A stretch of DNA of 64,000 nucleotides from an uncultured Eubacteriales bacterium (GTDB lineage: Bacteria; Bacillota; Clostridia; Christensenellales; CAG-138): NCBI GenBank assembly GCA_900549955.1, contig URQH01000005.1, positions 12,389 to 76,388 of the forward strand, in the 5' to 3' direction. Shown in pieces: positions 1 to 8,678 of the stretch. The first letter of the stretch is position 1. Each line of letters opens with the position of its first letter. A program made the translations under genes and the position numbers. The notes beneath the pieces were generated by a model that saw only the letters and a list, made by a program, of their open reading frames with translations, did no database searches and was not told where the DNA came from.

Positions 1-528
1 CTGCATTTTCACCGCATCGAACAGGTCGCCCTGCCGCACGTCCAGCTGCACGCCATTTTGCGCGGCATTCTCCCGCGCCAGCGCACAACAGGCGGGGCTC
101 AAATCCGTTGCCGTCACCTCCGCCGCGCAAAACCGTGCAAGCGCGATGCCGATGCAGCCGGAGCCGCAGCACAGGTCCAGCGCCGTACGGTATCCGCGTT
201 GTCGCATCCGCTGCACCGCGCGCTCGGCCAAAATCTCCGTGTCGGCACGCGGGATCAGCACGCCGGGGCGCACGCGCATGGGCAGGCCCATAAACGCCCA
301 CTCCCCGAGAATATATTGCAGCGGTTCGCCCATAAGGCGCCGCTGGAGCAGCCCTTCGAGCGCAGCCGCCTGCTCCGGCAGCCACGTGGCAAGCCGGCTG
401 GCCGCCAGCTCGGCCGGTTGCAGGCCCAGGACGTGACCAACCAGCCAGCGCGCTTCCTGCGCCGCTTCCTCTCCCGTCGCCGCGCGCAGCCGCCGCGCGG
501 TCTGCCGCAGGGCCTCCGCTACCGTCAT
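1..528 (-). CDS. prmC: Peptide chain release factor N5-glutamine methyltransferase, C-terminus beyond window
   Basis: Methylates the glutamine of the GGQ motif in release factors RF1/RF2, using S-adenosylmethionine. I translated the minus strand from the ATG at 528: an N-terminal helical domain with the motif GEPLQYILGEWAF, then the start of the Rossmann methyltransferase fold with DLCCGSGCIGIALARF, the SAM-binding glycine loop. The window cuts the gene after 176 codons, before the catalytic NPPY motif, so that motif cannot be checked. The ATG overlaps the stop of the upstream DUF1385 gene (ATGA), indicating translational coupling. In many Clostridia a DUF1385 gene precedes prmC and prfA, so prfA probably lies just outside the window. 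Confidence 0.93.
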   Translation of the reverse strand, partial: MTVAEALRQTARRLRAATGEEAAQEARWLVGHVLGLQPAELAASRLATWLPEQAAALEGLLQRRLMGEPLQYILGEWAFMGLPMRVRPGVLIPRADTEILAERAVQRMRQRGYRTALDLCCGSGCIGIALARFCAAEVTATDLSPACCALARENAAQNGVQLDVRQGDLFDAVKMQ

Positions 529-1658
529 GCCGGACCGGCGCTGCCGCCGTCTGCCGGTGCGTCCGCCGGAACAGTCACGTCCGGTGCCCCGGCGCCATCC
601 TCCTCAGAGCCGGTTGCGTCAGTGCCGGTTCCGGCTCCCGGCACCGCATCCGCCCCGGATGCGCCGGCTGCCTCGGTGTTCGGCGTTCCATCCACGTCCG
701 GCGCGCCGCCGGCCCGTGCCGCTTCCTCTCCCGCCGCCGCGCCGGTCGGGTCCATGGCCAGCTCAAACGCCGCCAGCGCCACCTCGAGCATCGAACGGTC
801 CGGCTCGCGCGTCGTCAGATACTGCAGCGCCAGGCCCGGCGCACGGACGGCGCGCGCCAACCAGCCGTCGCTTGCCGCCGCCAGCTTGAGTACTTCATAG
901 GACAGCCCCGCCACCAGCGGCAAAAAGACGATCCGCGTGGCAAAGCGCAGCAGGAAATTCTCGCTGTATGGCAGCGCTGCAAAGAACAGGATGGATACCG
1001 CCATGACGAGAAACAGGTAATTCGTGCCGCAGCGCGGGTGCAGGCGCGTATACCGCATCGCGTTCTCCGGCGTCATCTCCGCCTCATGCTCATAGCAGGC
1101 AATGACCTTGTGCTCGGCGCCATGGTACATGAACAGGCGGCGGATATCCTTCATGCAGGAAATCGCCACGAGATACAGGATGAAGATCAACAGCCGCACG
1201 GCGCCCTCCACGAGGCTCTTCCAGATGGTACGCGTCGCGTCCGCCCACGGGATGAGCTGCGTCACGAGAGAGGGCAGAAAGAAGAACAGCCCCAGCGCCA
1301 GCAGCACGGCCAGCACCACGGCAATGCCCATGGTCACGTCCATGGCGGATTTGCCGAGCTTGCCCGCCAGCCACTTTTCAAACGCGGACGGCTCCTCGTC
1401 GGCAACCGCCTCGCCAAACAATTCCGCCGAATGCATGGTCACCCGCATGCCGGTAGCCAGCGCCTCAACGAACGCGACCACGCCACGCACGACCGGCCAC
1501 CCCAAAAAGGTGCCCTTTTTGGCGCGGCTGGGATGTTCCGTATATTCCTTGACGATGCTGCCGTCGCTCCTGCGCACGGCAAGCGCGATCCCGCCGGTGG
1601 GGGTGCGCATCATCACGCCCTCCAGCACCGCCTGACCGCCAACCGCGCATCTCTTCAA
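525..1658 (-). CDS. DUF1385 family membrane protein (YqhQ-like)
   Basis: 377-residue integral membrane protein of unknown biochemical function. The N-terminus carries the family signature (GGQAVLEGVMMR), followed by a first hydrophobic block (about residues 108-140), a second (about 150-170), the conserved segment MYHGAEHKVIACYEH, then RLHPRCGTNYLF leading into another membrane segment. The last 75 or so residues are a low-complexity Ala/Gly/Asp/Pro tail, which looks like an unstructured extension. The start is a TTG at 1658 with AAGGAG 11 bases upstream; the ATG just downstream is out of frame. Its stop overlaps the prmC start, so both are probably transcribed from the promoter at 1691-1719. 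Confidence 0.9.
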   Translation of the reverse strand: MKRCAVGGQAVLEGVMMRTPTGGIALAVRRSDGSIVKEYTEHPSRAKKGTFLGWPVVRGVVAFVEALATGMRVTMHSAELFGEAVADEEPSAFEKWLAGKLGKSAMDVTMGIAVVLAVLLALGLFFFLPSLVTQLIPWADATRTIWKSLVEGAVRLLIFILYLVAISCMKDIRRLFMYHGAEHKVIACYEHEAEMTPENAMRYTRLHPRCGTNYLFLVMAVSILFFAALPYSENFLLRFATRIVFLPLVAGLSYEVLKLAAASDGWLARAVRAPGLALQYLTTREPDRSMLEVALAAFELAMDPTGAAAGEEAARAGGAPDVDGTPNTEAAGASGADAVPGAGTGTDATGSEEDGAGAPDVTVPADAPADGGSAGPA

Positions 1659-1690
1659 ACTCTGTTACGCTCCTTTTTCAGATTGTCCGT

Positions 1691-1719
1691 ATTATACCAT
1701 GCCAGCCAAACGCGGGCAA
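1691..1719 (-). promoter_or_regulatory. Sigma-A promoter of DUF1385-prmC
   Basis: On the minus strand, TTGCCC (1719-1714) and TATAAT (1696-1691) are separated by exactly 17 bases, about 30 bases upstream of the TTG start. Confidence 0.75.
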
Positions 1720-1740
1720 TACGCGCCGGACGATCCGGAC

Positions 1741-1769
1741 ACAAAGCGGGCGCAGATCGCTGCGCCCGC
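1741..1769 (-). terminator. Hairpin after mscL
   Basis: Perfect 10-bp stem GCGGGCGCAG/CTGCGCCCGC with a 4-base loop just past the mscL stop, followed on the minus strand by the short tract TTTGTG. The U tract is weak, so termination may be partial. Confidence 0.5.
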
Positions 1770-1785
1770 CAATCCCGCCGTTCCA

Positions 1786-2262
1786 TCAGTCCTTTACACC
1801 GGCGTCCGGTTCCTCCAGCACGGAGGTGCAATGCGGGCAGCGCGTGGCATCGGCCGCGACCTCCATCCGGCAATAGGGGCACAGGCGCGGCGCCACCGGC
1901 TGCTGCGGCTCCTCCTGCTGTTTTTTATGGAAGCGCAGTTTGGAAACGAGCCTGAGCATGAAAAAGATGCACAGCGCAATGAGCAGAAAGTCCACAACGG
2001 TGGCAAGAAAGCTGCCATACGCCAAAACAGCGGCGCCTGCCGCCTTTGCCGCCTCCAGCGTTGCATACTGGGTGCCGTCGCCGCCCAGCACCAAAAACAG
2101 CTCGCCCAGATCCGCCCCGTTGCCAAACAGGCCAAACAGGGGCATGAACAGGTCGTTGACCAGCGAGGTCACGATCTTTCCGAACGCGCCGCCGATCATG
2201 ACGCCAACCGCCATGTCCAAAACGTTACCCCGGAACGCAAATTCCTTAAATTCCTTCCACAT
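1786..2262 (-). CDS. mscL: Large-conductance mechanosensitive channel with C-terminal zinc ribbon
   Basis: Homopentameric tension-gated pore that releases solutes on hypo-osmotic shock. The start chosen is the ATG at 2262 (MWKEFKEFAFRGNV), with AGAGGA about 6 bases upstream; the ORF is open further upstream, but that part overlaps the kinase gene and reads as non-MscL sequence. The first transmembrane helix carries the conserved LDMAVGVMIGGAFGKIV, and a second helix follows at about residues 80-105 (VDFLLIALCIFFMLR). Residues about 125-147 contain CPYC and CPHC pairs separated by 10 residues, a zinc ribbon that classical MscL lacks. The first 17 bases overlap the end of the upstream histidine kinase, so the two are coupled. 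Confidence 0.93.
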   Translation of the reverse strand: MWKEFKEFAFRGNVLDMAVGVMIGGAFGKIVTSLVNDLFMPLFGLFGNGADLGELFLVLGGDGTQYATLEAAKAAGAAVLAYGSFLATVVDFLLIALCIFFMLRLVSKLRFHKKQQEEPQQPVAPRLCPYCRMEVAADATRCPHCTSVLEEPDAGVKD

Positions 2263-4123
2263 CGTCATTCCTCTCGTGTGCTTTACATGCATCGCATGAA
2301 TTTTCTTTTCTCTCAGCCGACGGTGGCGCGGCAATGTCCCCCGCGCAACGGGTGCCAGCCGGCTGCGCTCCCTCCGCAAGAGCCGGCGCGCCCCTCACGC
2401 AAGGCACAGTGAACGTAAACACCGCAAACTCCCCGTCGTTCGCCGCATCGATCGTGCCGTCCAGCTGCAACAGGATCTCGCGTGCAATCGCCAGGCCCAG
2501 ACCGGTGCCCTGGCCCGCGTGCGCCTGGTCCGCCTTGTAAAACCGTTCAAACAGGTGCGGCAGGTCGCGCTCGCCGATATGGCCGCTGTTGCGCACCTCC
2601 ACGCACAGGCGGCCGCCCTCTTCCCGACAGGACAGGCGCACAATGCCGTCGTCGCTCGCATACTTGATTGCGTTGTCCACCAACGCAACCAACACCTGCT
2701 CGATCCGATCCCGGTTGGACAGGCACAGAGGCAACGCCGCGGGAACATACTGTAAATCTATCCCGCTGTAGGAGGCGTCCAGCCGCATGCGATCCGCCAC
2801 CTGCATGAGCAGCTCGTTGAGATCAAACGGCCTGCGCTCCAGCGCTACGGTGCCGGATTGCAGCCGCGACAGCTCCAGCAGGTCATCGATCAGCCGCGAC
2901 AGGCGCAGCGACTCCCGCAAAATATAGCCATAATAGCGCGTGCGATCCTCCTCCGAGCGCACCAGGCCATCGTTGAGCGTCTCGGCCAGGCTGCGGATCG
3001 ACGCAATGGGCGTGCGCAGCTCATGGCTGACATTGGCCACGTAGTCGCGGCGCGTACGCTCCAGACGCTCCGCCTCCGTCACGTCGCGCAACAGCACCAC
3101 GACCCCCGGCTCGCTGCCGGTGTCGCTTTGCGAGCGGGAACAGGTGAGCTGCAGCTCCCGCTCCCCCACCGTCCAGTTGGTCTGTACGGCGGTATCGGAG
3201 GAAAGCGCGGCAGACAGCGTGTCGCCAATGGCCTCCGGCAACGCGTCCAGCAACGACACGTCGTCCGGGCCGCGCAGCAGCCGCCTGCCGGCCGGGTTGC
3301 AAAAGGTGACGGTATGCAGATCGGCGCCGAGTGCCACCACGCCGTCATCGATGCCCGTTAAAATAGCGGTCAGGCGGCTCCTGGCCAGCACCAAATTGCC
3401 GATCGTGTTCGAAAGCTCCCCGGACAGATGGTTCAGTGCGCCGCCAAGCATGCCGATCTCGCCCCGGAACGACTCGTCCGCGCGCGCAGAAAAGTCCCCG
3501 CCTGCCATACGCAGCGCAACGGCGGTCATCTGCCGGATGGGCGATGCAATGCGGCGCGAGCCAAAATAGGCGGGCAACAGCATCACGATGGCGGACGCGG
3601 CAATGCTTAGGAGCATGGCGCCGATCAGCTGGCCTACGGCCCCGCGCACTTCCCGCGCCGGCTTTGCCAGCACTACGACGCCGTTGGTCCGGCTCAGGTT
3701 ATCCATGATCGGCACCGCAACGGCGATCACCCCGCTGCGCCAGTTCACACTGGTTGCAGCCACACCGTTGCCGCCCTGCAGAATTTGCGCGGCCAGGCCG
3801 GCATACGTCTCGCCTGTCGTTTCCTTCTCCTCGGTTGCCGAGCCCAGCAGCAGGTTGCCCTGCCCGTCATAAATATAGACGCGCGCCCCGCGCAGCTCGG
3901 AAGAGACAAACCCATAAAACGAATCAAATACGACTCGCCCGTCGATAAAGCCCGAACACAGCACGGAGAGCGACACGGCGCGCGAAAGCAACTCCTGCGC
4001 GATGCGATCGGTCAGAATATGCACAGCGGTAAACCCGTAGATGGCGCCGGAAAACGCCGCCGTCAGCAGGCAGGCACACAGCAGGTATAACAATAGTTTC
4101 CGAAAAAATGACCCTTTTTTCAT
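2246..4123 (-). CDS. PhoR-like sensor histidine kinase
   Basis: 625-residue membrane-bound sensor kinase. Order of parts: transmembrane helix at about 8-32, extracytoplasmic sensor about 35-165, second helix about 167-188, HAMP about 190-240, PAS about 250-350, HisKA with phospho-acceptor H367 in VSHELRTP, then HATPase with the N box VDNAIKY and the glycine box GQGTGLGLAIA. The last 50 or so residues form a tail rich in Ala/Pro and charged residues beyond the ATPase fold. It follows the response regulator gene by 16 bases and overlaps mscL by 17 bases. The architecture matches PhoR/WalK-type kinases; the signal sensed cannot be told from sequence. Confidence 0.92.
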   Translation of the reverse strand: MKKGSFFRKLLLYLLCACLLTAAFSGAIYGFTAVHILTDRIAQELLSRAVSLSVLCSGFIDGRVVFDSFYGFVSSELRGARVYIYDGQGNLLLGSATEEKETTGETYAGLAAQILQGGNGVAATSVNWRSGVIAVAVPIMDNLSRTNGVVVLAKPAREVRGAVGQLIGAMLLSIAASAIVMLLPAYFGSRRIASPIRQMTAVALRMAGGDFSARADESFRGEIGMLGGALNHLSGELSNTIGNLVLARSRLTAILTGIDDGVVALGADLHTVTFCNPAGRRLLRGPDDVSLLDALPEAIGDTLSAALSSDTAVQTNWTVGERELQLTCSRSQSDTGSEPGVVVLLRDVTEAERLERTRRDYVANVSHELRTPIASIRSLAETLNDGLVRSEEDRTRYYGYILRESLRLSRLIDDLLELSRLQSGTVALERRPFDLNELLMQVADRMRLDASYSGIDLQYVPAALPLCLSNRDRIEQVLVALVDNAIKYASDDGIVRLSCREEGGRLCVEVRNSGHIGERDLPHLFERFYKADQAHAGQGTGLGLAIAREILLQLDGTIDAANDGEFAVFTFTVPCVRGAPALAEGAQPAGTRCAGDIAAPPSAERKENSCDACKAHERNDDVEGI

Positions 4124-4139
4124 CCAGCCCCGTCCATCG

Positions 4140-4838
4140 TCACTCGGTCAATCCGAATTTGTACCCCACGCCATACACGGTACGGATGCCCCACTTGCAG
4201 TCTTCGGCCGGCATCTTCTGGCGGATGCGCTTGATCTGCGTATCCACGGCGCGCGTATCGCCAAAGTAATCGTATCCCCAAACCTTCGACAGAATCTGCT
4301 CGCGGTCGAATACGCGCCCCGGATGGGAGGCCAGCAGATACAGGATCTCCACTTCCTTGGGCGTAAAGTCGATCTGCTTGCCGCCAATGCGCACCTCGTA
4401 GTTCGACAGGCTGATCTCAAGCCCGTCCATCCGGATGGTCTGCGCGGTAGACTCTTCCGGCGCGGCGCTCGTGCGACGCAACACGGCCTTGATGCGCGCG
4501 ATCACCTCCCGCGCGGAAAACGGCTTGACGATGTAGTCATCCGCGCCAAATTCGAGCCCCAGCACGCGGTCAATCTCCTCACCCTTGGCCGTCAGCATGA
4601 TGATGGGTACGGAACTGGTCTTGCGGATTTCCTTGCACACCTCCGTGCCGGACATGCCCGGCATCATCAAATCCAACAGAATGAGGTCCGGCGACTCGCT
4701 CTGCGCCATTTTCAGCGCCTGCAGGCCGTCGAAAGCGGAGGAATGCTGAAATCCCTCGTTGTCCAGGTAGGCGCCCAGCGTCTCGTGGATGATCGGCTGG
4801 TCGTCGCAGATGAGGATGCGGGGTGCCTTTGCTGCCAT
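4140..4838 (-). CDS. OmpR/PhoB-family response regulator
   Basis: 232-residue DNA-binding response regulator paired with the kinase encoded directly downstream. The receiver domain (1-120) has the acidic pair D12/D13, phospho-acceptor D56 in LLDLMMPG, and the conserved KPF lysine. The winged-helix effector domain (about 135-230) contains FTPKEVEILYLLASHPGRVF and ends with the typical GVGYKFG. The start is ATG 4838, preceded by AAAGGAG. It closely resembles the regulator encoded at 7924-8604, so these look like paralogous systems. Confidence 0.93.
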   Translation of the reverse strand: MAAKAPRILICDDQPIIHETLGAYLDNEGFQHSSAFDGLQALKMAQSESPDLILLDLMMPGMSGTEVCKEIRKTSSVPIIMLTAKGEEIDRVLGLEFGADDYIVKPFSAREVIARIKAVLRRTSAAPEESTAQTIRMDGLEISLSNYEVRIGGKQIDFTPKEVEILYLLASHPGRVFDREQILSKVWGYDYFGDTRAVDTQIKRIRQKMPAEDCKWGIRTVYGVGYKFGLTE

Positions 4839-4975
4839 GCGATTGCTCCTTTATATGCGCCGTCCGTCGCAGGAATTTTACCGCCGGCAGCGCGAAACAG
4901 CGCCAAACGCCGGCTTGCGTACGCAATCCTGGCGAACCGCGCACGACCGTCTACTTCATGCCTACATTATAAACA

Positions 4976-5002
4976 AATAAAAAGCGCATGTAAATCATGC
5001 GC
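4976..5002 (-). terminator. Rho-independent terminator after the SPOR gene
   Basis: On the minus strand the stem GCGCATG/CATGCGC (loop ATTTA) is followed by TTTTTATTTG. It lies directly downstream of the SPOR-domain gene and separates it from the response regulator gene. Confidence 0.8.
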
Positions 5003-5046
5003 ATCACCTTGCCACAATTGTCCTTGTTTCGTCCAAAATGTGGCGC

Positions 5047-5937
5047 CTAGGCCGCGGCCCCCAGCGCGGATACGGCGTCGCAGAACGCACAGTAAGCCTC
5101 CGCACAGAACAGGCACGTATACTTGAGATACGCCGTAAACGCCGCCCGGTCGTCCTCCGGCATGGCAGCCGCCTTTTGGAGCTGCGCCAGAATGTCGCGG
5201 CAACAGTCTGCCAGGCTGACCATCACGGCCTGGTCGGTCGACACGGCAGCCACGTCGGTCAGATACCCCTCCATGGTACTGGCCAGGGCCGCAATGCTGC
5301 CCTGCCCCTCTTCCACCGATTGCTGGTCCCGGTCAAATGCGATGGCCAGTTCGCACAGGGTGCTCTGCAGTTCCGTCAGACCATTTAACGTGCGTTCCAG
5401 CGCGTCGACTTGCGCACCGGTGCCGGTGACGACGAGCTTGCTCGGCGCAGCAGTCAGCGAATAGGCTGCGCTGTCGATGCCCTCCGCCGCCAGCTGGTCG
5501 CGCACCTGTTGCAACTCCTCTTGCGACGCATAGCCGGCGGCCAGCACGCGGTACCGGTCGCCATCCTGCACAATATATCCACCTGCACCGACCTCCTGCA
5601 GCGCCACAGACTGCTTTTCAGCGTTGCTTTCGGTGGTGTAAACGCCCATCTGCAACGTGTAACAGGTCATGGCAGGCAGCTCGAGCAGCTCGGAAGAGAC
5701 GGTCGTGGACGCATCCGCCCCGTCCTCGCCCTGCTGCGCCTCCCCGCCGTCCCCGACGACGCCGAGCGTCTGAAATACCGGCGCCACGACGTGCTCCGCC
5801 AGCCACGTGCCCGCGCCGGAAATTCCGACGAGATAGACGACCGCCGCCACGACGATCACGATACACGCCACCGCGCCCCATAACGAGTTTGCGCGCCGCG
5901 GTAACCGCGACGCGCGCCTGCGCCGCCGATACTCCAT
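5047..5937 (-). CDS. Membrane-anchored SPOR-domain protein
   Basis: 296 residues. A basic N-terminus (RRRRRASRLPRR) precedes one transmembrane helix at about 20-42 (WGAVACIVIVVAAVVYLVG), giving a type II topology with the rest outside. Residues about 95-165 match a SPOR domain (YTLQMGVYTTESNAEKQSV ... YRVLAAGYASQEE), a fold known to bind denuded peptidoglycan glycan strands. The remaining 130 residues are helical and unrecognised. The start was set at ATG 5937 because GGGGAGGGGG lies 8 bases upstream; an in-frame ATG 33 bases earlier has no such site. A role in cell-wall remodelling, septation or sporulation is inferred from the SPOR domain and from the adjacent two-component systems. Confidence 0.85.
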   Translation of the reverse strand: MEYRRRRRASRLPRRANSLWGAVACIVIVVAAVVYLVGISGAGTWLAEHVVAPVFQTLGVVGDGGEAQQGEDGADASTTVSSELLELPAMTCYTLQMGVYTTESNAEKQSVALQEVGAGGYIVQDGDRYRVLAAGYASQEELQQVRDQLAAEGIDSAAYSLTAAPSKLVVTGTGAQVDALERTLNGLTELQSTLCELAIAFDRDQQSVEEGQGSIAALASTMEGYLTDVAAVSTDQAVMVSLADCCRDILAQLQKAAAMPEDDRAAFTAYLKYTCLFCAEAYCAFCDAVSALGAAA

Positions 5938-6007
5938 ATGGAATGCCCCCCTCCCCGGAATGCCTGTCACAGCATATGCCGAAAAAGGGGCAAAGATACT
6001 TCCCCCG

Positions 6008-7927
6008 TTACTGTTTGCGCCGGCCGCCGCGGCCCTTCGTGTGGCGCGGCTCGATCACTTCATAGGGCGCATCCTCAGAGTTTGCGTCCATCCTCTGCGG
6101 AAGCGTTTCGCCCTCGTCCGAATAGATAACGTTGGACGAGCTCGGCCCCAGGGCAATGGCATTGCTCACATACTTCTTAAGCGTAAAGTGGAAGCTCGTG
6201 CCCTCGCCCACCGTGCTCTCCACATAGATGCGCTCACCGAGTTTGTCGATGATCTGCTTGGCGATGGACAACCCCAGCCCGGTACCGCCCTCCTTGCGGG
6301 ACTTGTCCACCTTGTAAAACCGCTCGAACAGGTGCGGCAGCTCCTCCGGCGCAATGCCGCAGCCCGTGTCGGACACCGACACGATGATGAGCTCGCCAGC
6401 CGTGGCCGAGAGCGTGATGGTGCCGTCCCGCGGCGTATACCGCATGGCGTTGTCGATCAGGATCACAAGGATCTGCTCGATGCGGTCGCGGTCGGTCATC
6501 GCATAGGGGAGGTTGTCTGCATCCAAAACCAGTCGAATGCCGCGCTGCTCCGCCTCGCGCAGATAGTTCTGATGGATTTCCGCAAGCAGTTCCCCAATGT
6601 CCACCGCAGAAATTTCCATATATTCCGTGCCGGACTGCAACCGCGACAGCTGCAACAGGTCGGTGATCAGCCGGGAAAGCCTGAGCACTTCGTGGAGCAT
6701 GATCTGATAATAGCGCTGGCGCGTCTCGTCGTCCTTTACCATGCCGTCTGCAAGCGGTTCGAGCAGGCCGCGCACCGCGGTCAGCGGCGTGCGCAGTTCG
6801 TGGCTGACGTTTGCCACGTAGTCGCGTCTCGTCTGCTCCAGACGTTCAAACTCCGTCACATCCTTGAACAGGCCCACCACGCCCGTACACTCCCCGTCCT
6901 CGCCGGTCACCGGCACGATGGAGATCCACAGCTTCCGGTCGCCCGGCATGTTGTAGTGCATCGTCTGCGCCTCGCCAGTTTCAAACACATCCCGGAATAC
7001 GCGCCACACCGCCTCGTCCGGAACCAGATCCATGGGCGTATTCACGTCCACAGCGCCAAACATGTTCTTAAGCGCAGGATTATAGTGCGTCAGGCAGCCG
7101 AGCCGATCGATCGCGGCCACGCCGTCTGTAAAGCTGGACAGGATGTGGTTCAGCTGACGCTTTTCGCTTTGCAGCTGGTAAATGGTCTGCGACAGGTTTT
7201 CACACAGCGTGTTCAGCGCGCGCGCCAGGATGCCGGCTTCACCTGCCGCCGTTTCGTCCGCCCGGACGTCAAACCGGCCTTTCGACATGGCGATGGCGAC
7301 GTTGGCCATCGCGCTGAGCGGGCGGGACACGCGGTTGGTGCTATAGGCCGCCAGGATCGTAATCAGCGGCAACACGAACAGGATCGTCAATCCCAGCACG
7401 TCGTTCAGCCGGGAATAGGCAGACTGGATCCGCTTGATCTGCTTGATGATAAAGATTCCGCCGGTCACCTGTCCGCTTGCGTCCCGGATCGGGACGCCGA
7501 CACTGATGGCGGATTCGCGGTTGAGCAACACCAGATTGTCGCTCTTGACGGTCTGCCCCTTCAGCACGTTTTGCTTTTCCGCGTCGAAATACGCGCCAAA
7601 GTCGGCCACCTCCACATCGCTGCCGATGTAGCTCGCCAAAAGCGTCTTGCCCAGCTCGTCTGCAATGAGCACGGCAGATTGGCTGGCAATGGTCTGCTTG
7701 TCGATCAAACGGCGAAAGCCGTCTTCGGTCAGGTTGCCATTTTTGTATTCTTCATAGATCTGCCGCGTGATCTCCGCCTCCGGCTCGAGGTTGTCCATCT
7801 CGATCGAAAGATACGTGTTGCGGCCAATATAAGCATATGCTGCAAGCAACACGACGTTCGCCAGCAGCAAAGCGATGACCAATATGACAAGTACGCGCCA
7901 GAAAAAGACGCTGCGAACCGGGTTCAT
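6008..7927 (-). CDS. WalK/PhoR-type sensor histidine kinase
   Basis: 639 residues. Transmembrane helix at about 10-34, extracytoplasmic sensor about 35-170 with a single-Cache-like look, second helix about 175-195, HAMP about 197-250 (NRVSRPLSAMANV), PAS about 260-358, HisKA with phospho-acceptor H376 in VSHELRTP, and HATPase with VILIDNAMRY, DTGCGI and GGTGLGLSIA. The C-terminal 55 residues are hydrophilic and end in a basic GRGGRRKQ. ATG 7927 overlaps the stop of its regulator gene by 4 bases, so the pair is co-translated. A role in envelope homeostasis is suggested only by architecture and neighbours. Confidence 0.93.
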   Translation of the reverse strand: MNPVRSVFFWRVLVILVIALLLANVVLLAAYAYIGRNTYLSIEMDNLEPEAEITRQIYEEYKNGNLTEDGFRRLIDKQTIASQSAVLIADELGKTLLASYIGSDVEVADFGAYFDAEKQNVLKGQTVKSDNLVLLNRESAISVGVPIRDASGQVTGGIFIIKQIKRIQSAYSRLNDVLGLTILFVLPLITILAAYSTNRVSRPLSAMANVAIAMSKGRFDVRADETAAGEAGILARALNTLCENLSQTIYQLQSEKRQLNHILSSFTDGVAAIDRLGCLTHYNPALKNMFGAVDVNTPMDLVPDEAVWRVFRDVFETGEAQTMHYNMPGDRKLWISIVPVTGEDGECTGVVGLFKDVTEFERLEQTRRDYVANVSHELRTPLTAVRGLLEPLADGMVKDDETRQRYYQIMLHEVLRLSRLITDLLQLSRLQSGTEYMEISAVDIGELLAEIHQNYLREAEQRGIRLVLDADNLPYAMTDRDRIEQILVILIDNAMRYTPRDGTITLSATAGELIIVSVSDTGCGIAPEELPHLFERFYKVDKSRKEGGTGLGLSIAKQIIDKLGERIYVESTVGEGTSFHFTLKKYVSNAIALGPSSSNVIYSDEGETLPQRMDANSEDAPYEVIEPRHTKGRGGRRKQ

Positions 7928-8604
7928 TCGACCTCGAATTTATACCCGACGCCGTAGATCGTCTTGATGCTCCAGCCGAGGCCGGTCGAGTCGAGTTTGG
8001 CGCGGATACGCTTGATGTGCGTGTCGACAGTGCGGGTTTCGCCGGCAAAGTCATAGCCCCAGACGCGGGAGAGCAGTTGCTCGCGCGTAAATACCTGGCC
8101 GGGATTGGAAGCCAGCATGTACAGGATTTCGATCTCTTTCGGCGTGCAGATCACGGGTTCGCCCCGCAGCGTGACGGTATAGCTCTTGAGATCGATCGTG
8201 AGGCCGTTGTAGGAAATGACGCTGTTATCGCTCTTTGGGTGCTCGCTCGTGCGACGCAACACCGCTTTGATGCGCGCAACCACCTCTCGCGGGCTGAACG
8301 GCTTGACGATATAGTCGTCCGCCCCGAGCTCCAGCCCCACAATCCGGTCGATCTCCTCGCCCTTGGCCGTCAGCATCAGGATGGGCAGCTGGGAATTCTT
8401 GCGGATTTCGCGGCACACCTCGATGCCGGACATCTTTGGCATCATGATATCCAGCACGCACAGCACGACTTCCGGCGTGATCGCGGCAAGCGCCGCTTCT
8501 CCGTCGAATGCGTCTACCGGTTCAAATCCCTCCGCACGCAGATAGATCCCCAGTGCTTCATGGACGATCTGATCGTCGTCCGCAATTAAAATTTTTTGTG
8601 ACAT
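7924..8604 (-). CDS. OmpR/PhoB-family response regulator (WalR-like)
   Basis: 226 residues. Receiver domain with D9/D10, phospho-acceptor D52 in VLDIMMPKMSG, and the KPF loop; winged-helix DNA-binding domain about 130-225 with CTPKEIEILYMLASNPGQVF and a terminal GVGYKFE. The start ATG 8604 has GAAGGAG upstream, and a TATACT hexamer on the minus strand (8650-8645) may be its -10. Partner of the kinase encoded immediately downstream with a 4-base overlap. Confidence 0.93.
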   Translation of the reverse strand: MSQKILIADDDQIVHEALGIYLRAEGFEPVDAFDGEAALAAITPEVVLCVLDIMMPKMSGIEVCREIRKNSQLPILMLTAKGEEIDRIVGLELGADDYIVKPFSPREVVARIKAVLRRTSEHPKSDNSVISYNGLTIDLKSYTVTLRGEPVICTPKEIEILYMLASNPGQVFTREQLLSRVWGYDFAGETRTVDTHIKRIRAKLDSTGLGWSIKTIYGVGYKFEVE

Positions 8605-8678
8605 ACCGGACAGTCTCCTTCACATTTGCTGCATCAATGAGAAAAGTATAGCACAAAGCGCGGCAAAATGCCCAACAA

